A DNA stretch of 64,000 nt from contig PHBY01000008.1 of NCBI GenBank assembly GCA_002840735.1, forward strand, positions 288,648 through 352,647. The letters run 5' to 3'. Source of the DNA: Chloroflexi bacterium HGW-Chloroflexi-2. GTDB lineage: Bacteria; Chloroflexota; Anaerolineae; Anaerolineales; Anaerolineaceae. The translations under genes were made by a program, and so were the position numbers. Positions 25,201-34,275 of this stretch are shown here, one piece after another. The notes beneath the pieces are model-generated. The model ran no database searches. It was not told the DNA's origin and saw nothing but the letters and a program-made list of their open reading frames with translations. Numbering within the stretch: the stretch's first letter is position 1; the number at the start of each line of letters is the position of its first letter.

Positions 25201-25434
25201 ATAATGAACCAATGGATTCATTCTGGATTCTTTTACGTCAGGATATTGACTCAAATAATAGGATGTGTCGAAATCTTCAGATGGGTTTCGACCTTCTTTC
25301 CAACCAAATCTTAAAAAATGCAAGAGAGGATCCACATCTGCAAGTCTACAATCAGGATATTTGGTGATATAGTAAATTGGATCAAAAAATCCGCTTTTTT
25401 TAACAATTAAATAATCAAAAATTTCTTTAATCAT
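22273..25434 (-). CDS. RgpF-type glycan synthesis protein fused to a HAD domain
   Basis: A large multidomain protein of 1,053 residues. Residues 18-88 are two copies of a motif of about 35 residues (YYITKYPDCRLADVDPLLHF and YYLSQYPDVKESRMNPLVHY). Residues 188-430 match the rhamnan synthesis F domain (HLHIFYDDL, APNRGRDIASF, HLHTKKS). Residues 455-670 are a HAD-like domain with FDIFDT (Asp459, Asp462), ILSDMF and GDNERSD. The last 350 residues have VVDIGYGGSVQGYL and follow the HAD domain in related surface-glycan proteins. It likely takes part in polymer synthesis or decoration. The upstream GT4 gene overlaps it by 8 bp. Confidence 0.85.
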   Translation of the reverse strand: MIKEIFDYLIVKKSGFFDPIYYITKYPDCRLADVDPLLHFLRFGWKEGRNPSEDFDTSYYLSQYPDVKESRMNPLVHYIRYGVREKRSINKLQGTIISKTSQIKNVTLIRKIKNKIFSIGMNFYKSLPSKYRSKIQNFIGSHFQKLHIEIINFYYKSGKFDSQNVNLLNNQLIDLDLEEPAKKPNGSIGIHLHIFYDDLVDELINYLKNMPFPYDLFISVTNDDSYEICLKSFKNLPLCNKQEIKVAPNRGRDIASFICLFGEELQKYDYIAHLHTKKSVYNNEATLGWRDYLFKSLLGSKEQIQKIFTLFNKDNNYGIIYPQNFVLLPYWANTWLANKESARHWTRRIGINIFPTGYFDYPASSMFWAQSKALTLLFNADITFNDFPEENGQNDGTLAHTLERLFVLCSQQNGFKPGIIKDPTYKSWSSWRFDQYLSRDFNSIQRLLNSSRVKIIGFDIFDTLFTRPLLEPEAIKNIVANRVDDQTGKIYKKYRGIAEHQARQMKGLDVDINEIYNKFREISDLSVEKIEELKNLEIQIEESLLQPRPEAIQIYNEAIGTKKPVVILSDMFLHRSIIEKLLIKHNIKFWDLLLVSSEIGLRKDNQKLYEYAFDHYQISPDQFLMVGDNERSDVQIPCDMGSSFVHLLKPTELARGLPRFSNILELHEKSNNIDAELTLGLVVQKNFSPINFSTSFDINSLIEVTPHNYGYSIIGPLLVSFANWLLEQSKENEIKRLYFLSREGKLIKDIFDYWVNGIDNNLKSHYLVISRRCAGVASIKNFVDILEIAKTTYFPNTIENFLFTRYGLKLVDEKWGKISNKLEWSAKKEICIYDKRIDYLIPILKEVEEDIYNRSIYEQKGLMSYITRMEMLVDDNQAVVDIGYGGSVQGYLNSLIGNKVHGFYLMTDDRAKQVSEKFNVNLNGCFYENIDKKLDYPLMYKYNFDLEKLHSSMDPQIEYYEMNDKNEPIGRFRELEILEINTNPIRKEIHNGALDFVKDAVKIRNKVLPSFKPSTWTAKMLIESLFLAQSTKELEFLSKIVLDDHYCGRGLVS

Positions 25435-26719
25435 TTTTTTTTCTCAAATATAATCTTCTAATTTTTCTAAGTGGGCGTGTAAATTGCCAGCTTTTACTTA
25501 AATAATAAGTTAGGATCTCATCTATCATTTGTTGATTTTCTTTTTCAAGTTGATCTATTTTCTGGTCATTAACAAATATCATTTTATTCAAATGATCCAT
25601 AAAATCATGATTCTGTTTATTAATTGAATTGATTACTTCTAGTGGATTTTGATTTACAATTTTCAATGGTAAAGTTACCTTTTGGAGAATATTTTCAATT
25701 ATTTGTTTGTTTCTAGAAAGCAACCAATTATCTTTCAAAAACACCAGTGCATTTTGTGCAAGTTCAAATCGAAAATCTGGTTTTTCAATTAATTCCACCA
25801 AACATTCTTTCCAGTCTTCCAACGATTGAGCCAATAAGCCTGTAGTTCTATTGTCAATGATATTCGAATAGGGTTCAATTGAACTATATACACCTGGGAC
25901 CCCTAGCGAAGAATATTCAAGAAATTTAAGAGGACTTTTGCACTCATTAAATTCATTATTCAATAAAGGTGATATAAAAATATCAGCTTGTTGTGTTTGA
26001 AAAAAGTGGGCGAACTGTTGATAATCCAATGAATAAAAAGGTATCCACTCAACATTTGGATTTGATAAAAAATCTTCGGGTGGTTTTATCCCCCAAAATC
26101 GAAATTTCACTCTATTTGGATAAGTAAACAATAAATCCTTCAATACAGGAAAAATATATATTAAATCTGCTTGGTGAGAATTAGTTCCCATGTATCCAAT
26201 GACAATGTCCATAGAATTATTTTTATCCAAAACTGGATTTCTCAATTTCCAAATATTATCATCAAGATAATTAGGTAAAACTTCAATATTTGGATTTAAT
26301 TGATCAAGTGCTTGTTTTAATCTTGGTGTTGTAACAGTAACATAGTTCGCTTCCATAATCGCTTGAAATATTGGAAGTAATGATGAAGTAAAAGTATGGT
26401 TTAATCGGTCCGGATGGTTTTCGGGTAGAAAGAAAAACAAATCATCAATATCGAAAATTACTGGTTTTTGATAATAACGGGCGTTTTCAATAACCTGTGT
26501 ATATTTGGAGAAATTATTGGGGAAGTTCCTCTGAATAATGACTATATCAGAAAATTCAATGGGATGAATTTTTATTTCATTGTTTTCAATACCTGGAATG
26601 ATTTCATAGTCCGCATTTGTGTAAGGTGCGACAATTCTCAAATAACCCATAGCGTCTGCATCTTGAACACCGTTCAAAGAATATGAGTAGCAGACTACTT
26701 TTTTTTTGGTATTTATCAT
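25427..26719 (-). CDS. Family 4-type glycosyltransferase
   Basis: A GT-B enzyme of 430 residues from the chosen ATG (a TTG at 26755 would add 12). VIFDIDDLFF near 95, TVTTPRLKQAL near 130, DIVIGYMGTNSHQADL near 185, and FLEYSSLGVPGVYS near 280 mark the two Rossmann domains. The last has the acceptor/donor-site pattern of GT4 enzymes, though the usual EX7E is degenerate (ECKSPLKFLE). It overlaps the RgpF gene by 8 bp and probably feeds the same glycan. AT-rich like the rest of the locus. Confidence 0.82.
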   Translation of the reverse strand: MINTKKKVVCYSYSLNGVQDADAMGYLRIVAPYTNADYEIIPGIENNEIKIHPIEFSDIVIIQRNFPNNFSKYTQVIENARYYQKPVIFDIDDLFFFLPENHPDRLNHTFTSSLLPIFQAIMEANYVTVTTPRLKQALDQLNPNIEVLPNYLDDNIWKLRNPVLDKNNSMDIVIGYMGTNSHQADLIYIFPVLKDLLFTYPNRVKFRFWGIKPPEDFLSNPNVEWIPFYSLDYQQFAHFFQTQQADIFISPLLNNEFNECKSPLKFLEYSSLGVPGVYSSIEPYSNIIDNRTTGLLAQSLEDWKECLVELIEKPDFRFELAQNALVFLKDNWLLSRNKQIIENILQKVTLPLKIVNQNPLEVINSINKQNHDFMDHLNKMIFVNDQKIDQLEKENQQMIDEILTYYLSKSWQFTRPLRKIRRLYLRKKND

Positions 26720-26976
26720 AGAATGAATTCCGTCGAAAAAAGGTTTTTTACACAAAAAAGAAAATTGACTAAACTATTAGTAAAGTAGATTACATTATAA
26801 ACAACAGTACACTGGTCGACAAGTTCACATCCCCTTTAAATATTGTCAATCATTCTTTTGATACTCAAATCCTATCTCAACAATGTTAATTTCTCCTATT
26901 TATTGATTCTAAATAAATTATTGATTATAGTGATAAGATTCCTTCAATTAAAATAAGTTTCGACAAGGAGAATGAA

Positions 26977-27869
26977 ATGAAACCAGCATTGCCATCTATT
27001 TGGTTAGGAGATTTTGAGTCAAAATCGGAATTTGATCAAGTATTTCAAAATTCATTAAACACCTCAAAGATATTTGATTGGATTGATGATCAATTGTTGG
27101 TTTCCAGACACCCTTTTTCTTATCCTGCGTTTTGTACTGTATGTGAGAATACCACAAAAATAAAAATTAACTGGATGTATGGAGGATGGAGTAATTTAAC
27201 AAAATCAATCCATCCCGCTTGGACTGAGACTGGTGTTTGTGAAAAGTGTGGTCTGAATAGTAGAATGCGTGCATTAATTGACTTTCTAAAAAATTATATT
27301 CAAATTGATACTGACCTTAAAGTATACATTGCAGAAGAAATTACCCCATTTTTCAAAAAATTAAAAGTATTATTTCCGAAAATAATTGGTAGTGAATACA
27401 TCGGCCGAAATATTGAAAGTGGAAAAATAGTTTTTTCAGGTCGTGGATTAAAAAGAATTCGCCATGAAGATCTTACCAATTTGTCATTTAATTCTGAGAC
27501 ATTTGATTTAATGATTACTCTAGATGTATTTGAGCATATTCCAGATTATAGTAAGGCTTTCAGAGAATCTTTCCGAATTTTATCTCCAAAAGGTTACCTA
27601 ATTTTCACAATCCCATTTTTTTTGACCGTGAAAAAACTATAATTCGGGCAACAATTGATAACACAGGTGAGATTAATCATATCCTTCCCGCTGAGATACA
27701 TGGAAATCCAGTATCTAATAATGGATCATTATGCTTTCAAAATTTTGGATGGGATATTTTAGGCGAGTTAAAACATGCTGGTTTTTCTGATGCGAAAGCT
27801 TCATTGTACTGGGGACCATGGCAAGGACACTTAGGTTATCCATTTTTTGTTTTTTCAGCTAAAAAATAA
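26977..27869 (+). pseudogene. SAM-dependent methyltransferase with N-terminal zinc-ribbon-like part, frameshifted at a T8 run
   Basis: Frame 1 starts at ATG 26977 behind AAGGAG and carries two CxxC pairs (FCTVCENT and VCEKCGLNS), then the class I methyltransferase stretch FDLMITLDVFEHIPD and FRILSPKGYLIFTIPF. It breaks at eight T residues (27616-27623). The correct continuation, DREKTIIRATIDNTGEINH to a TAA at 27867, is in the next frame and stays open for 81 codons. One more T, or two fewer, would restore the gene. It could be a sequencing slip, a real mutation or slippage-controlled expression. Separate transcription from neighbours, both on the - strand. Confidence 0.75.
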
Positions 27870-28039
27870 TTAATTCAAGAAATACTATTAATATCTGAAG
27901 AAGAAATGTAAGATAGTAAATAGAAAAATTCTAGATTTTGGATAGATTATAATTCCGACATGTTTACATTTTCATTATTCTATTTAATCCTCAAAAATGA
28001 TCAAGTTATTGGTTTGTAAAAAAAATTGTTAAAAAATAG

Positions 28040-30184
28040 TTATTTACTTATGACTGGCAAAAAAAAAAAAATAGAAGTAGAAAAAGCTCTTGTTTCAGCA
28101 GATGATGCGATCAATTGATTATCCAAACTCAAGGCGTTAATTTTGATGGTATAAATTTTAAAGTTTGTCAAATCAGTCAATAAGTAATTGGTAATACTTC
28201 CAATATTTTTTACCTTATTACAACTTAATTGGTTTGGCGGGTTAGCACCGTCTTCACAAAAAACTGTGATTTCATAATGTAAATCTACTCCATTAAATGT
28301 CTGGATGCTTTTACTCCAATCACCTAACAATTGGGTATCACCAGGGACGATGGAAAGGTAAAAAGGATGATACTCATCGGCACCATAATCTACATTTGAT
28401 CCATAGAGACGGGATTGATAATCAATATCGAACGGTGAAAGAATCTCACTGAATTTGTCACGCGCAATCGATCCTTGCCTTAGGTGATAGTTATAGTACG
28501 GGTCTATAGGTGCTACAAAACCAGCATCCGGGGAGCTATCAATTGTTTCCAAACCATTTATTGAACCATTCAGAACTGGCTTACCATCGGAATTTATATT
28601 TTTGGAGTTACCAGAGAATAAACCATGATCAAATAATAACTCACTGTTTTTTTGAACAACAATAGCTGGAATGTTATCCTTTTGGTGATTTGCAATAATA
28701 CTATTAGAGAGTACCAATTTAGCATTATAGTCAACAACATCAGGACTTGGCCAGGGTTGAATGAGAAACCCCTGTCCGAGAACCAAAGTAGAGCCAATTT
28801 CATTCGCAGCAATTGTCGAATTTTGGATTGTCGCATTGATGCCATGAATCACTACACCTCCGCCCCCACCATTTCCTAATGAACCTGTACCAATTCTCCC
28901 TTGGTCTGCATAATTATTGGCAATAATTACATCGCTTAGAGTTGCTGTAAATTCCCCGTCCCTTACTTTAAATACATATAATCCACCTCCAGCTCCAGGT
29001 CCAACAGTAGCTCCGTTTCCCCCAATGACTGTGTTTTGAATGATTGATGTTCTATTAATTGTGATATTACTACTATCTACATCAATACCACCTCCTGCAC
29101 CATTTCCACCAATTGCTCCATTTCCTGCAATTGCCTGATTTCTTGCGATTGATGAATCGGTAATTTTGACAGTAGTCACTCTTGCGCCAAAATCTTCGAT
29201 AAAAATACCTCCTCCATATGCGCCCCCTCCATATTTCGTTCCATTTCCACCGAGCACTCTGTTATCAGTTACTTCAACATTGGTAATAGTAACATCACCT
29301 TCCATAATTGCAATTCCACCACCTAATGCGTCTGCACTTAAATTATTGAAAATACCTACTCCAGTTGTACTCCCTGCTTGAGCAACATTATTGATAAATT
29401 TTGAATCCTCAATAATAACCTTTGCTTTATAAGAGTATAGAGCTCCAAAAGCGACCCCTCCTCTATCGGGGCCATTGCCACCAAATGATGTGTTATTTTC
29501 AAAAACCACACGTTGGAGAATTGATGTTGTCCCGATAGGTGGTTCTTCTATTCTTAAGCCTGCACCATCTGCCTGACCACCAGCTCCTGATCCAGTATTT
29601 GCGCCAATTGCCTGATTATTTCGAATAATTATATCCCTGAGCGTTACAGATGCATGTTGAACTAACATGCCAGCCCCAACACCACTTGGATCGTATGGAT
29701 TTAAATAGGTGGGTCCAAATGCTCTGGAATTTTGAATAATAAACCCAATCATCTCTAAATGGGCATTTGTAGTGTTGTAACCAATTGCTGCTACGCCTCG
29801 ATAGTTACTCGAGCCATCAATAATTGTTATATTATTCGTTGGGTCAGATCCATACCAATTGTTATCAGTATAACCACCAAGAATTGTTAATCGTTTATCA
29901 AGAGAACAAACGACTGCTCTTGTTCTTAGAAAACTACATGTATCAGAATTCTGATTGTATGTGTAAGTTCCTTCAGATACCAGGATCATATCGCCTGAAA
30001 CTGATTTGTTAATAGCATATTGAATTGATCTGCAAGGTGTCTGGGAAGTTGTACAATCCCCTTGGTCTATTCCATTAATTGATACAAATCTCGTTGTTTG
30101 TGTAAAAGCATTTGCAGCTATTTCCTTTAATGGGTATAAAAAGAAAAAAGTCGTTAAAATTAAGATAAATAATCTCTTATACAT
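28040..30184 (-). CDS. Secreted right-handed beta-helix protein
   Basis: The 714-residue protein has a signal peptide (LFILILTTFFFLYPLKEIAA), the opener RFVSINGIDQGDCTTSQTPC and PCRSIQYAINKSVSGDMI that marks pectate-lyase-like or choice-of-anchor proteins, and then long Asn/Gly-rich turns (NNQAIGANTGSGAGG, GGAYGGGIFIEDFG) of a parallel beta-helix to about residue 560. GADEYHPFYL closes the helix, a FN3-like part follows, and the chain ends FFFLPVISK. Such proteins bind or cleave polysaccharide outside the cell; catalytic residues are not evident. It starts behind GGAGAATT. Confidence 0.8.
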   Translation of the reverse strand: MYKRLFILILTTFFFLYPLKEIAANAFTQTTRFVSINGIDQGDCTTSQTPCRSIQYAINKSVSGDMILVSEGTYTYNQNSDTCSFLRTRAVVCSLDKRLTILGGYTDNNWYGSDPTNNITIIDGSSNYRGVAAIGYNTTNAHLEMIGFIIQNSRAFGPTYLNPYDPSGVGAGMLVQHASVTLRDIIIRNNQAIGANTGSGAGGQADGAGLRIEEPPIGTTSILQRVVFENNTSFGGNGPDRGGVAFGALYSYKAKVIIEDSKFINNVAQAGSTTGVGIFNNLSADALGGGIAIMEGDVTITNVEVTDNRVLGGNGTKYGGGAYGGGIFIEDFGARVTTVKITDSSIARNQAIAGNGAIGGNGAGGGIDVDSSNITINRTSIIQNTVIGGNGATVGPGAGGGLYVFKVRDGEFTATLSDVIIANNYADQGRIGTGSLGNGGGGGVVIHGINATIQNSTIAANEIGSTLVLGQGFLIQPWPSPDVVDYNAKLVLSNSIIANHQKDNIPAIVVQKNSELLFDHGLFSGNSKNINSDGKPVLNGSINGLETIDSSPDAGFVAPIDPYYNYHLRQGSIARDKFSEILSPFDIDYQSRLYGSNVDYGADEYHPFYLSIVPGDTQLLGDWSKSIQTFNGVDLHYEITVFCEDGANPPNQLSCNKVKNIGSITNYLLTDLTNFKIYTIKINALSLDNQLIASSAETRAFSTSIFFFLPVISK

Positions 30185-30581
30185 AATAATTCTCCTAAAT
30201 TATTAAATTTTAACACAGTATGTAGTTGAAATTCTTTGTAATCTCTTAACAAAAAACAAGAAATAATAGGGCAGGTGTTGCCATCAATTTCACTCCGCAT
30301 CAATAATTAATTTCCTTTGGGTAACAATTTTCATTTGTGAACGATTTAGTTGAATCCGTTGAAAGGAAATTGAGCCATAAAGAAATTCCTTTTATGGAAT
30401 TTGATTATTTTGTTGATACGTTAATAATAATTTTGAACGAAAATTGATCTTAGTTGTGCTTTGATGGTAGCCTGAATTTGTGGTATTCTTTCAAATGACA
30501 AATTAATGAATTAGATTCTAATTAAAATGTAGTATTTTGTAATAAAGAAAATCCTCTCTACATAAAAAACTATTAAAAGGT
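30185..30581. other. AT-rich divergent intergenic region, no gene seen
   Basis: It separates the - strand beta-helix gene from the + strand glycan genes. ATTAGA-T-TCTAAT near 30508 is a short palindrome. No clear promoter boxes were found in either direction, and no open frame of note. Confidence 0.5.
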
Positions 30582-31592
30582 ATGAATTGGGTGGAAGAAT
30601 TATCAGAAAAACAAAATCCGAAATTTTCCATTATTATTCTTTTTTGGAATAATGGTCAATATTTTCAGAAATGTTTGGATTCATTATCAAACCAAATTGT
30701 AAATGATTTTGAAATAATCATCATAGATAATGGTTCTCAGGAACCAATTATTCAGGAATTATTGCAAGATTTTCCAAATCTTCAAATTGAATTAATTCAA
30801 TTACCTGAAAACATTGGTTTTTCTGCTGGAAATAACCTGGGTGTAGAGCACTCCAGAGGTAAATACATCATCACATTAAATGCGGATGCTTTTCCGGAAA
30901 AAGAGTGGTTGGAGAATATCCATAAAGCGATTGAGAAATACCCGGATTGTTTTTTTGCTTCCAAATTGATAATTGCTAATGATCCCGTGAAAATAGATGG
31001 TGCAGGAGATGTGTATCATTTCACTGGTCAGGTTTGGAGGAAATATCACAACTACGAAGAAAAGTCTCTTCAATTAAAAGAAAAAGAAGTATTTAGTGCG
31101 TGTGGAGCAGCAGCGATTTATCCAAAAGAAGCATTTCTTAAAGTTGGCGGTTTTGATCCGGATTACTTTTCTTATGTCGAAGATATAGACTTAGGATTCC
31201 GATTAAGATTAGCTGGATACAATTGTATCTTTTTACCAGATGCTGTAGTTCATCATGTAGGGTCTGGAAGCACTGGAAAAAAAAGTGATTTCTCAGTCTA
31301 TTATGGTCAACGTAATTTGGTTTGGACATTCATGAAAAATATGCCAGGGTTGTTATTCTGGATGTTATTACCTTTTCATGTCATTTTAAATATTTTGGCT
31401 ATTGGGTTGTCTTTAATCAGGAAACAGGGGAAAGTAACAATAAAAGCAAAAATTGATGCTCTGAATTGCCTGCCAGGGATCTTGAGCAAAAGAAGGAATA
31501 TCCAAAAAAATCGTCAGGTTTCAATATTTCATATAATTCAAGTTGTAGATTGGAATTTCATTTCTCCCTTAAAGAAATTATTATTAGGATAG
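30582..31592 (+). CDS. Family 2 glycosyltransferase
   Basis: A GT-A enzyme of 336 residues, similar to rhamnosyltransferase-type GT2 proteins. FSIIILFWNNG opens the fold, IIIIDNGSQEP is the nucleotide loop, NIGFSAGNNLG is the typical third motif, ITLNADAFP carries the metal-binding Asp, and YVEDIDLGFRLRLAG the catalytic ED. A hydrophobic C-terminal segment (LLFWMLLPFHVILNILAIGLSL) may hold it at the membrane. AT-rich cargo gene placed before the Wzz gene. Confidence 0.9.
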   Translation: MNWVEELSEKQNPKFSIIILFWNNGQYFQKCLDSLSNQIVNDFEIIIIDNGSQEPIIQELLQDFPNLQIELIQLPENIGFSAGNNLGVEHSRGKYIITLNADAFPEKEWLENIHKAIEKYPDCFFASKLIIANDPVKIDGAGDVYHFTGQVWRKYHNYEEKSLQLKEKEVFSACGAAAIYPKEAFLKVGGFDPDYFSYVEDIDLGFRLRLAGYNCIFLPDAVVHHVGSGSTGKKSDFSVYYGQRNLVWTFMKNMPGLLFWMLLPFHVILNILAIGLSLIRKQGKVTIKAKIDALNCLPGILSKRRNIQKNRQVSIFHIIQVVDWNFISPLKKLLLG

Positions 31593-31682
31593 CATGATAA
31601 AATTAGCTTTTACTATATATTTATTTAAGATTGATTTAATACTAAGAGAGAAAAGAAGAAAATCATTTTTGAGGTAAGCGGT

Positions 31683-31704
31683 TTATTCAAGCTTGGTTGA
31701 ATAA
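31683..31704. promoter_or_regulatory. Small stem-loop upstream of the Wzz-type gene
   Basis: TTATTCAA and TTGAATAA form a perfect 8-bp stem with a 6-nt loop. There is no T run, so it may be an operator or a weak terminator of the preceding gene. Confidence 0.4.
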
Positions 31705-31744
31705 GTATCTCAGGAAAATATATTCTCTTCGAATCACTACAAGT

Positions 31745-31773
31745 TTGACAGGCTAAATTTCAGAGTTTATACT
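31745..31773 (+). promoter_or_regulatory. Consensus sigma70-type promoter for the wzz-wzx block
   Basis: TTGACA (31745-31750), 17 bp, TATACT (31768-31773), 43 bp before the Wzz-type ATG. It is the best promoter in the polysaccharide locus and may drive much of it. Confidence 0.78.
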
Positions 31774-31815
31774 TGAAAATTATTTAATCATATTGAAAAT
31801 TAGAGAGTGTGCAAA

Positions 31816-33060
31816 ATGGATGATGTAATAGAGATCGATTTACGGAAACTGATCTTGAACTTGCTTGCCAACTGGAAATTAATCATAGGAATCAGCTTTG
31901 TTCTTGGATTAGCTGCCTTCTTATATTCCTTTCTTCAACCAGATATCTACCAGGCTAAAGCGGTTATAGCTGTCACCAAGCCACGCTATATCGCTAATTT
32001 TGATCCCCAATACCAAACCGTTAATACCACTGCACCTACCAGCAAAGCATTGCTGGATGTTGTCAATAGCGATGTGATCCTTTCGCAGGTCTACGATTTC
32101 TGGCAGGGGGAGAAAAAAGAACTCGTCAGTTTTGACAATTTTCGAGATAATGCCATTGAAGCTTCAGCCGGTGGGGATACATCGATCCTTGTGTTGAAAG
32201 TGATGCTTGAAAATCCCAATGAAGCAGCTGCATTGGCGAACCAATGGGCACAATTATCGGTCAAGCGAATTAATTCCCTGTACTCCGGGGTAGATGATAA
32301 TCAGCTCCTGTTTTTCGATAACCAGATCGAAATTACCACACAGAATCTGGATAATGCAAAGATTGCCCTGGAGGAATTCGAAGCCAGAGACCAGTCAACA
32401 TTAATTAGCAACGAATTGGATTCATTATTTGCATTACAATCTAGCAGCCTGCGCAAACAACGCCTGCTGGAAAATGCTCGCCAGGATGCCCTCGGTATAT
32501 TACAAACTTTGGAAAACAGCAATGCCAGCACCCAGGTAGTAAGCCAGATCCACGATAATTTTAAAGTTTTACAACTCAGGCTTTATGCTGATTCGGGTTT
32601 TGAACAATCACCTCTGCAGCTGCAACTTTCCAATTCGCCAGTTGGCGAAAGCCTGACCGTTGCCCAATTACGAATCTTGATCAATGACTGGGTGGAAGTG
32701 TTGGACGATCAATATGAAGAATTGGAAGGTAACACAACCCTGGTGGAAGAGCAGGTATTGGCATACCAACAACAATTGCGGAAATACTACAACCAACACC
32801 AAACCTTGGAACTTCAATATAAGGTGATCAAAGATACCTACGAAACGCTGTTACGTAAACAACGAGAAGTTCGCATCTCCAGCGATGAGCATAGCGGTGA
32901 TGCCCAGGTGGCTTCACAGGCGAGAGTACCGGAAGAACGCATGCCGCATAATACGGTGCGCAACACAGCCATTGCACTGGTAGCTGGAGGTATTCTGGAA
33001 GTAATCTTTGTGATCTTACACGGTTGGTTTAAAGAAAAGAATAATCAACAGGCATCGTGA
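31816..33060 (+). CDS. Wzz-type chain-length determinant / polysaccharide co-polymerase
   Basis: A 414-residue inner-membrane protein controlling polymer length. EIDLRKLILNLLANWKLIIG leads into the first membrane helix (ISFVLGLAAFLYSF), a large periplasmic coiled-coil region spans about 50-370 (for instance NLDNAKIALEEFEARDQ and EQVLAYQQQLRKYYNQHQ), ISSDEHSGDAQVASQARVPEERM is the proline/Arg stretch before the second helix, and the second helix is TAIALVAGGILEVIFVILHG. There is no C-terminal kinase domain. ATG 31816 is preferred over GTG 31807. It is less AT-rich than neighbours, so it is part of the conserved backbone. It overlaps the next GTG by 4 bp. Confidence 0.88.
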   Translation: MDDVIEIDLRKLILNLLANWKLIIGISFVLGLAAFLYSFLQPDIYQAKAVIAVTKPRYIANFDPQYQTVNTTAPTSKALLDVVNSDVILSQVYDFWQGEKKELVSFDNFRDNAIEASAGGDTSILVLKVMLENPNEAAALANQWAQLSVKRINSLYSGVDDNQLLFFDNQIEITTQNLDNAKIALEEFEARDQSTLISNELDSLFALQSSSLRKQRLLENARQDALGILQTLENSNASTQVVSQIHDNFKVLQLRLYADSGFEQSPLQLQLSNSPVGESLTVAQLRILINDWVEVLDDQYEELEGNTTLVEEQVLAYQQQLRKYYNQHQTLELQYKVIKDTYETLLRKQREVRISSDEHSGDAQVASQARVPEERMPHNTVRNTAIALVAGGILEVIFVILHGWFKEKNNQQAS

Positions 33061-34073
33061 AAAAATATAGAAAAATTTTAGTAATAATTTTTCTGCTAAT
33101 CCTTACCGTACTATTTTTGTCATGGATAACACCACGTGTTTTTTATTTTGTTTATTTGAACAAAGGAGGAAATCAAATAGAAAGTATACTGGAATCCACC
33201 GACTTCACACAATCAGGCTTACCTGTATGCGGATTACCAACCAATTTTGTTCTAGATCAAAAGGAATTATTAATTTCTGCCAAACAAAATTTTGAAACTG
33301 CTAGAAAATGGATACCTCAAAACACGCATATATATCTCCTTTTAGGAAGGGTTTATTGTTTATTGGGTGATTATGACAGAGCGATTGATTCTTTTTTGGT
33401 TTATTCTGAAAAGAGGCCATTGAATAAAATTGGATATATTGAGAGTGGATTTGCGAATGAAAAAAATAATAATTACACTGAATCAGTAAACCAATGGAAT
33501 AAAGCTGGTTTATCATTTATAAATTTCACTAATAATGGTGATAATTTAAGAAAGAGTTTTAAATTTAAAGAATCAGATATTTGGTACAAACGGGGGGAGG
33601 CTATGTTTGGCAAACCATTGGATGATGTTTCAACTATTGAACTGTTCTCAGTTCAAATTCTTGAAAGTTTTGCCACATCACAAAATTGGTTTGCATACCC
33701 AAATAATTCTAAAGGGTTTTTTTCAACTAACGATGGTATTTTAACAATGTCTTATGAAAATGATTTGGAGAAAAGAGATTTCTTCACATATTATTTTATT
33801 ATTAACAACGTATATGTAAACGAATACAATGAATTAGTTTTTAGGTTAAAGAGCGATACTCATTCCTATTTGACTATTGAAACAGTTCTCAATGGAGAAC
33901 GAAGTCGCCCAGTCAGTTATACGAACGTACCAAATCAATGGAGTATTTGGTTTGTACCCTTTGAACAAGGTGAGTTATCAAATATTACTATTGGAATAAG
34001 TGAGCCTGATAATATATTAACTAATCAAACGTATGAAATTCAAATTGACTGGATAGGGGTAAAGGGAAATTGA
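33057..34073 (+). CDS. Membrane-anchored TPR-like protein with C-terminal beta domain
   Basis: The 338-residue protein has an N-terminal helix (ILVIIFLLILTVLFLSWI), then two TPR-like units near 85-145 (HIYLLLGRVYCLLGDYDRAIDSFLVY and NNNYTESVNQWNKAGL, given here with the first shortened in function to one repeat), and a C-terminal beta-rich part (about 200-338) like a jelly-roll that could bind sugar. The GTG start overlaps the Wzz stop. Role unknown; the position suggests scaffolding of the polymerisation machinery. Confidence 0.6.
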   Translation: MKKYRKILVIIFLLILTVLFLSWITPRVFYFVYLNKGGNQIESILESTDFTQSGLPVCGLPTNFVLDQKELLISAKQNFETARKWIPQNTHIYLLLGRVYCLLGDYDRAIDSFLVYSEKRPLNKIGYIESGFANEKNNNYTESVNQWNKAGLSFINFTNNGDNLRKSFKFKESDIWYKRGEAMFGKPLDDVSTIELFSVQILESFATSQNWFAYPNNSKGFFSTNDGILTMSYENDLEKRDFFTYYFIINNVYVNEYNELVFRLKSDTHSYLTIETVLNGERSRPVSYTNVPNQWSIWFVPFEQGELSNITIGISEPDNILTNQTYEIQIDWIGVKGN

Positions 34074-34275
34074 AGTTTAAAACCTAATTTTCTAAAAGCT
34101 TTTCGCTCAAATAAATGGACAAACTAAGAATGAATCAAAAAGTTTTTAATAGAAGGTTTTCATAATAGTGATGAAGATGACACACCTTAGAAAAAGCCTT
34201 TTACTCAAATTAGTATCAATTTAAACTACTCAAAAAAAAAATTAAATTTCCCTAACCCCAAAATATGAATTGAAA

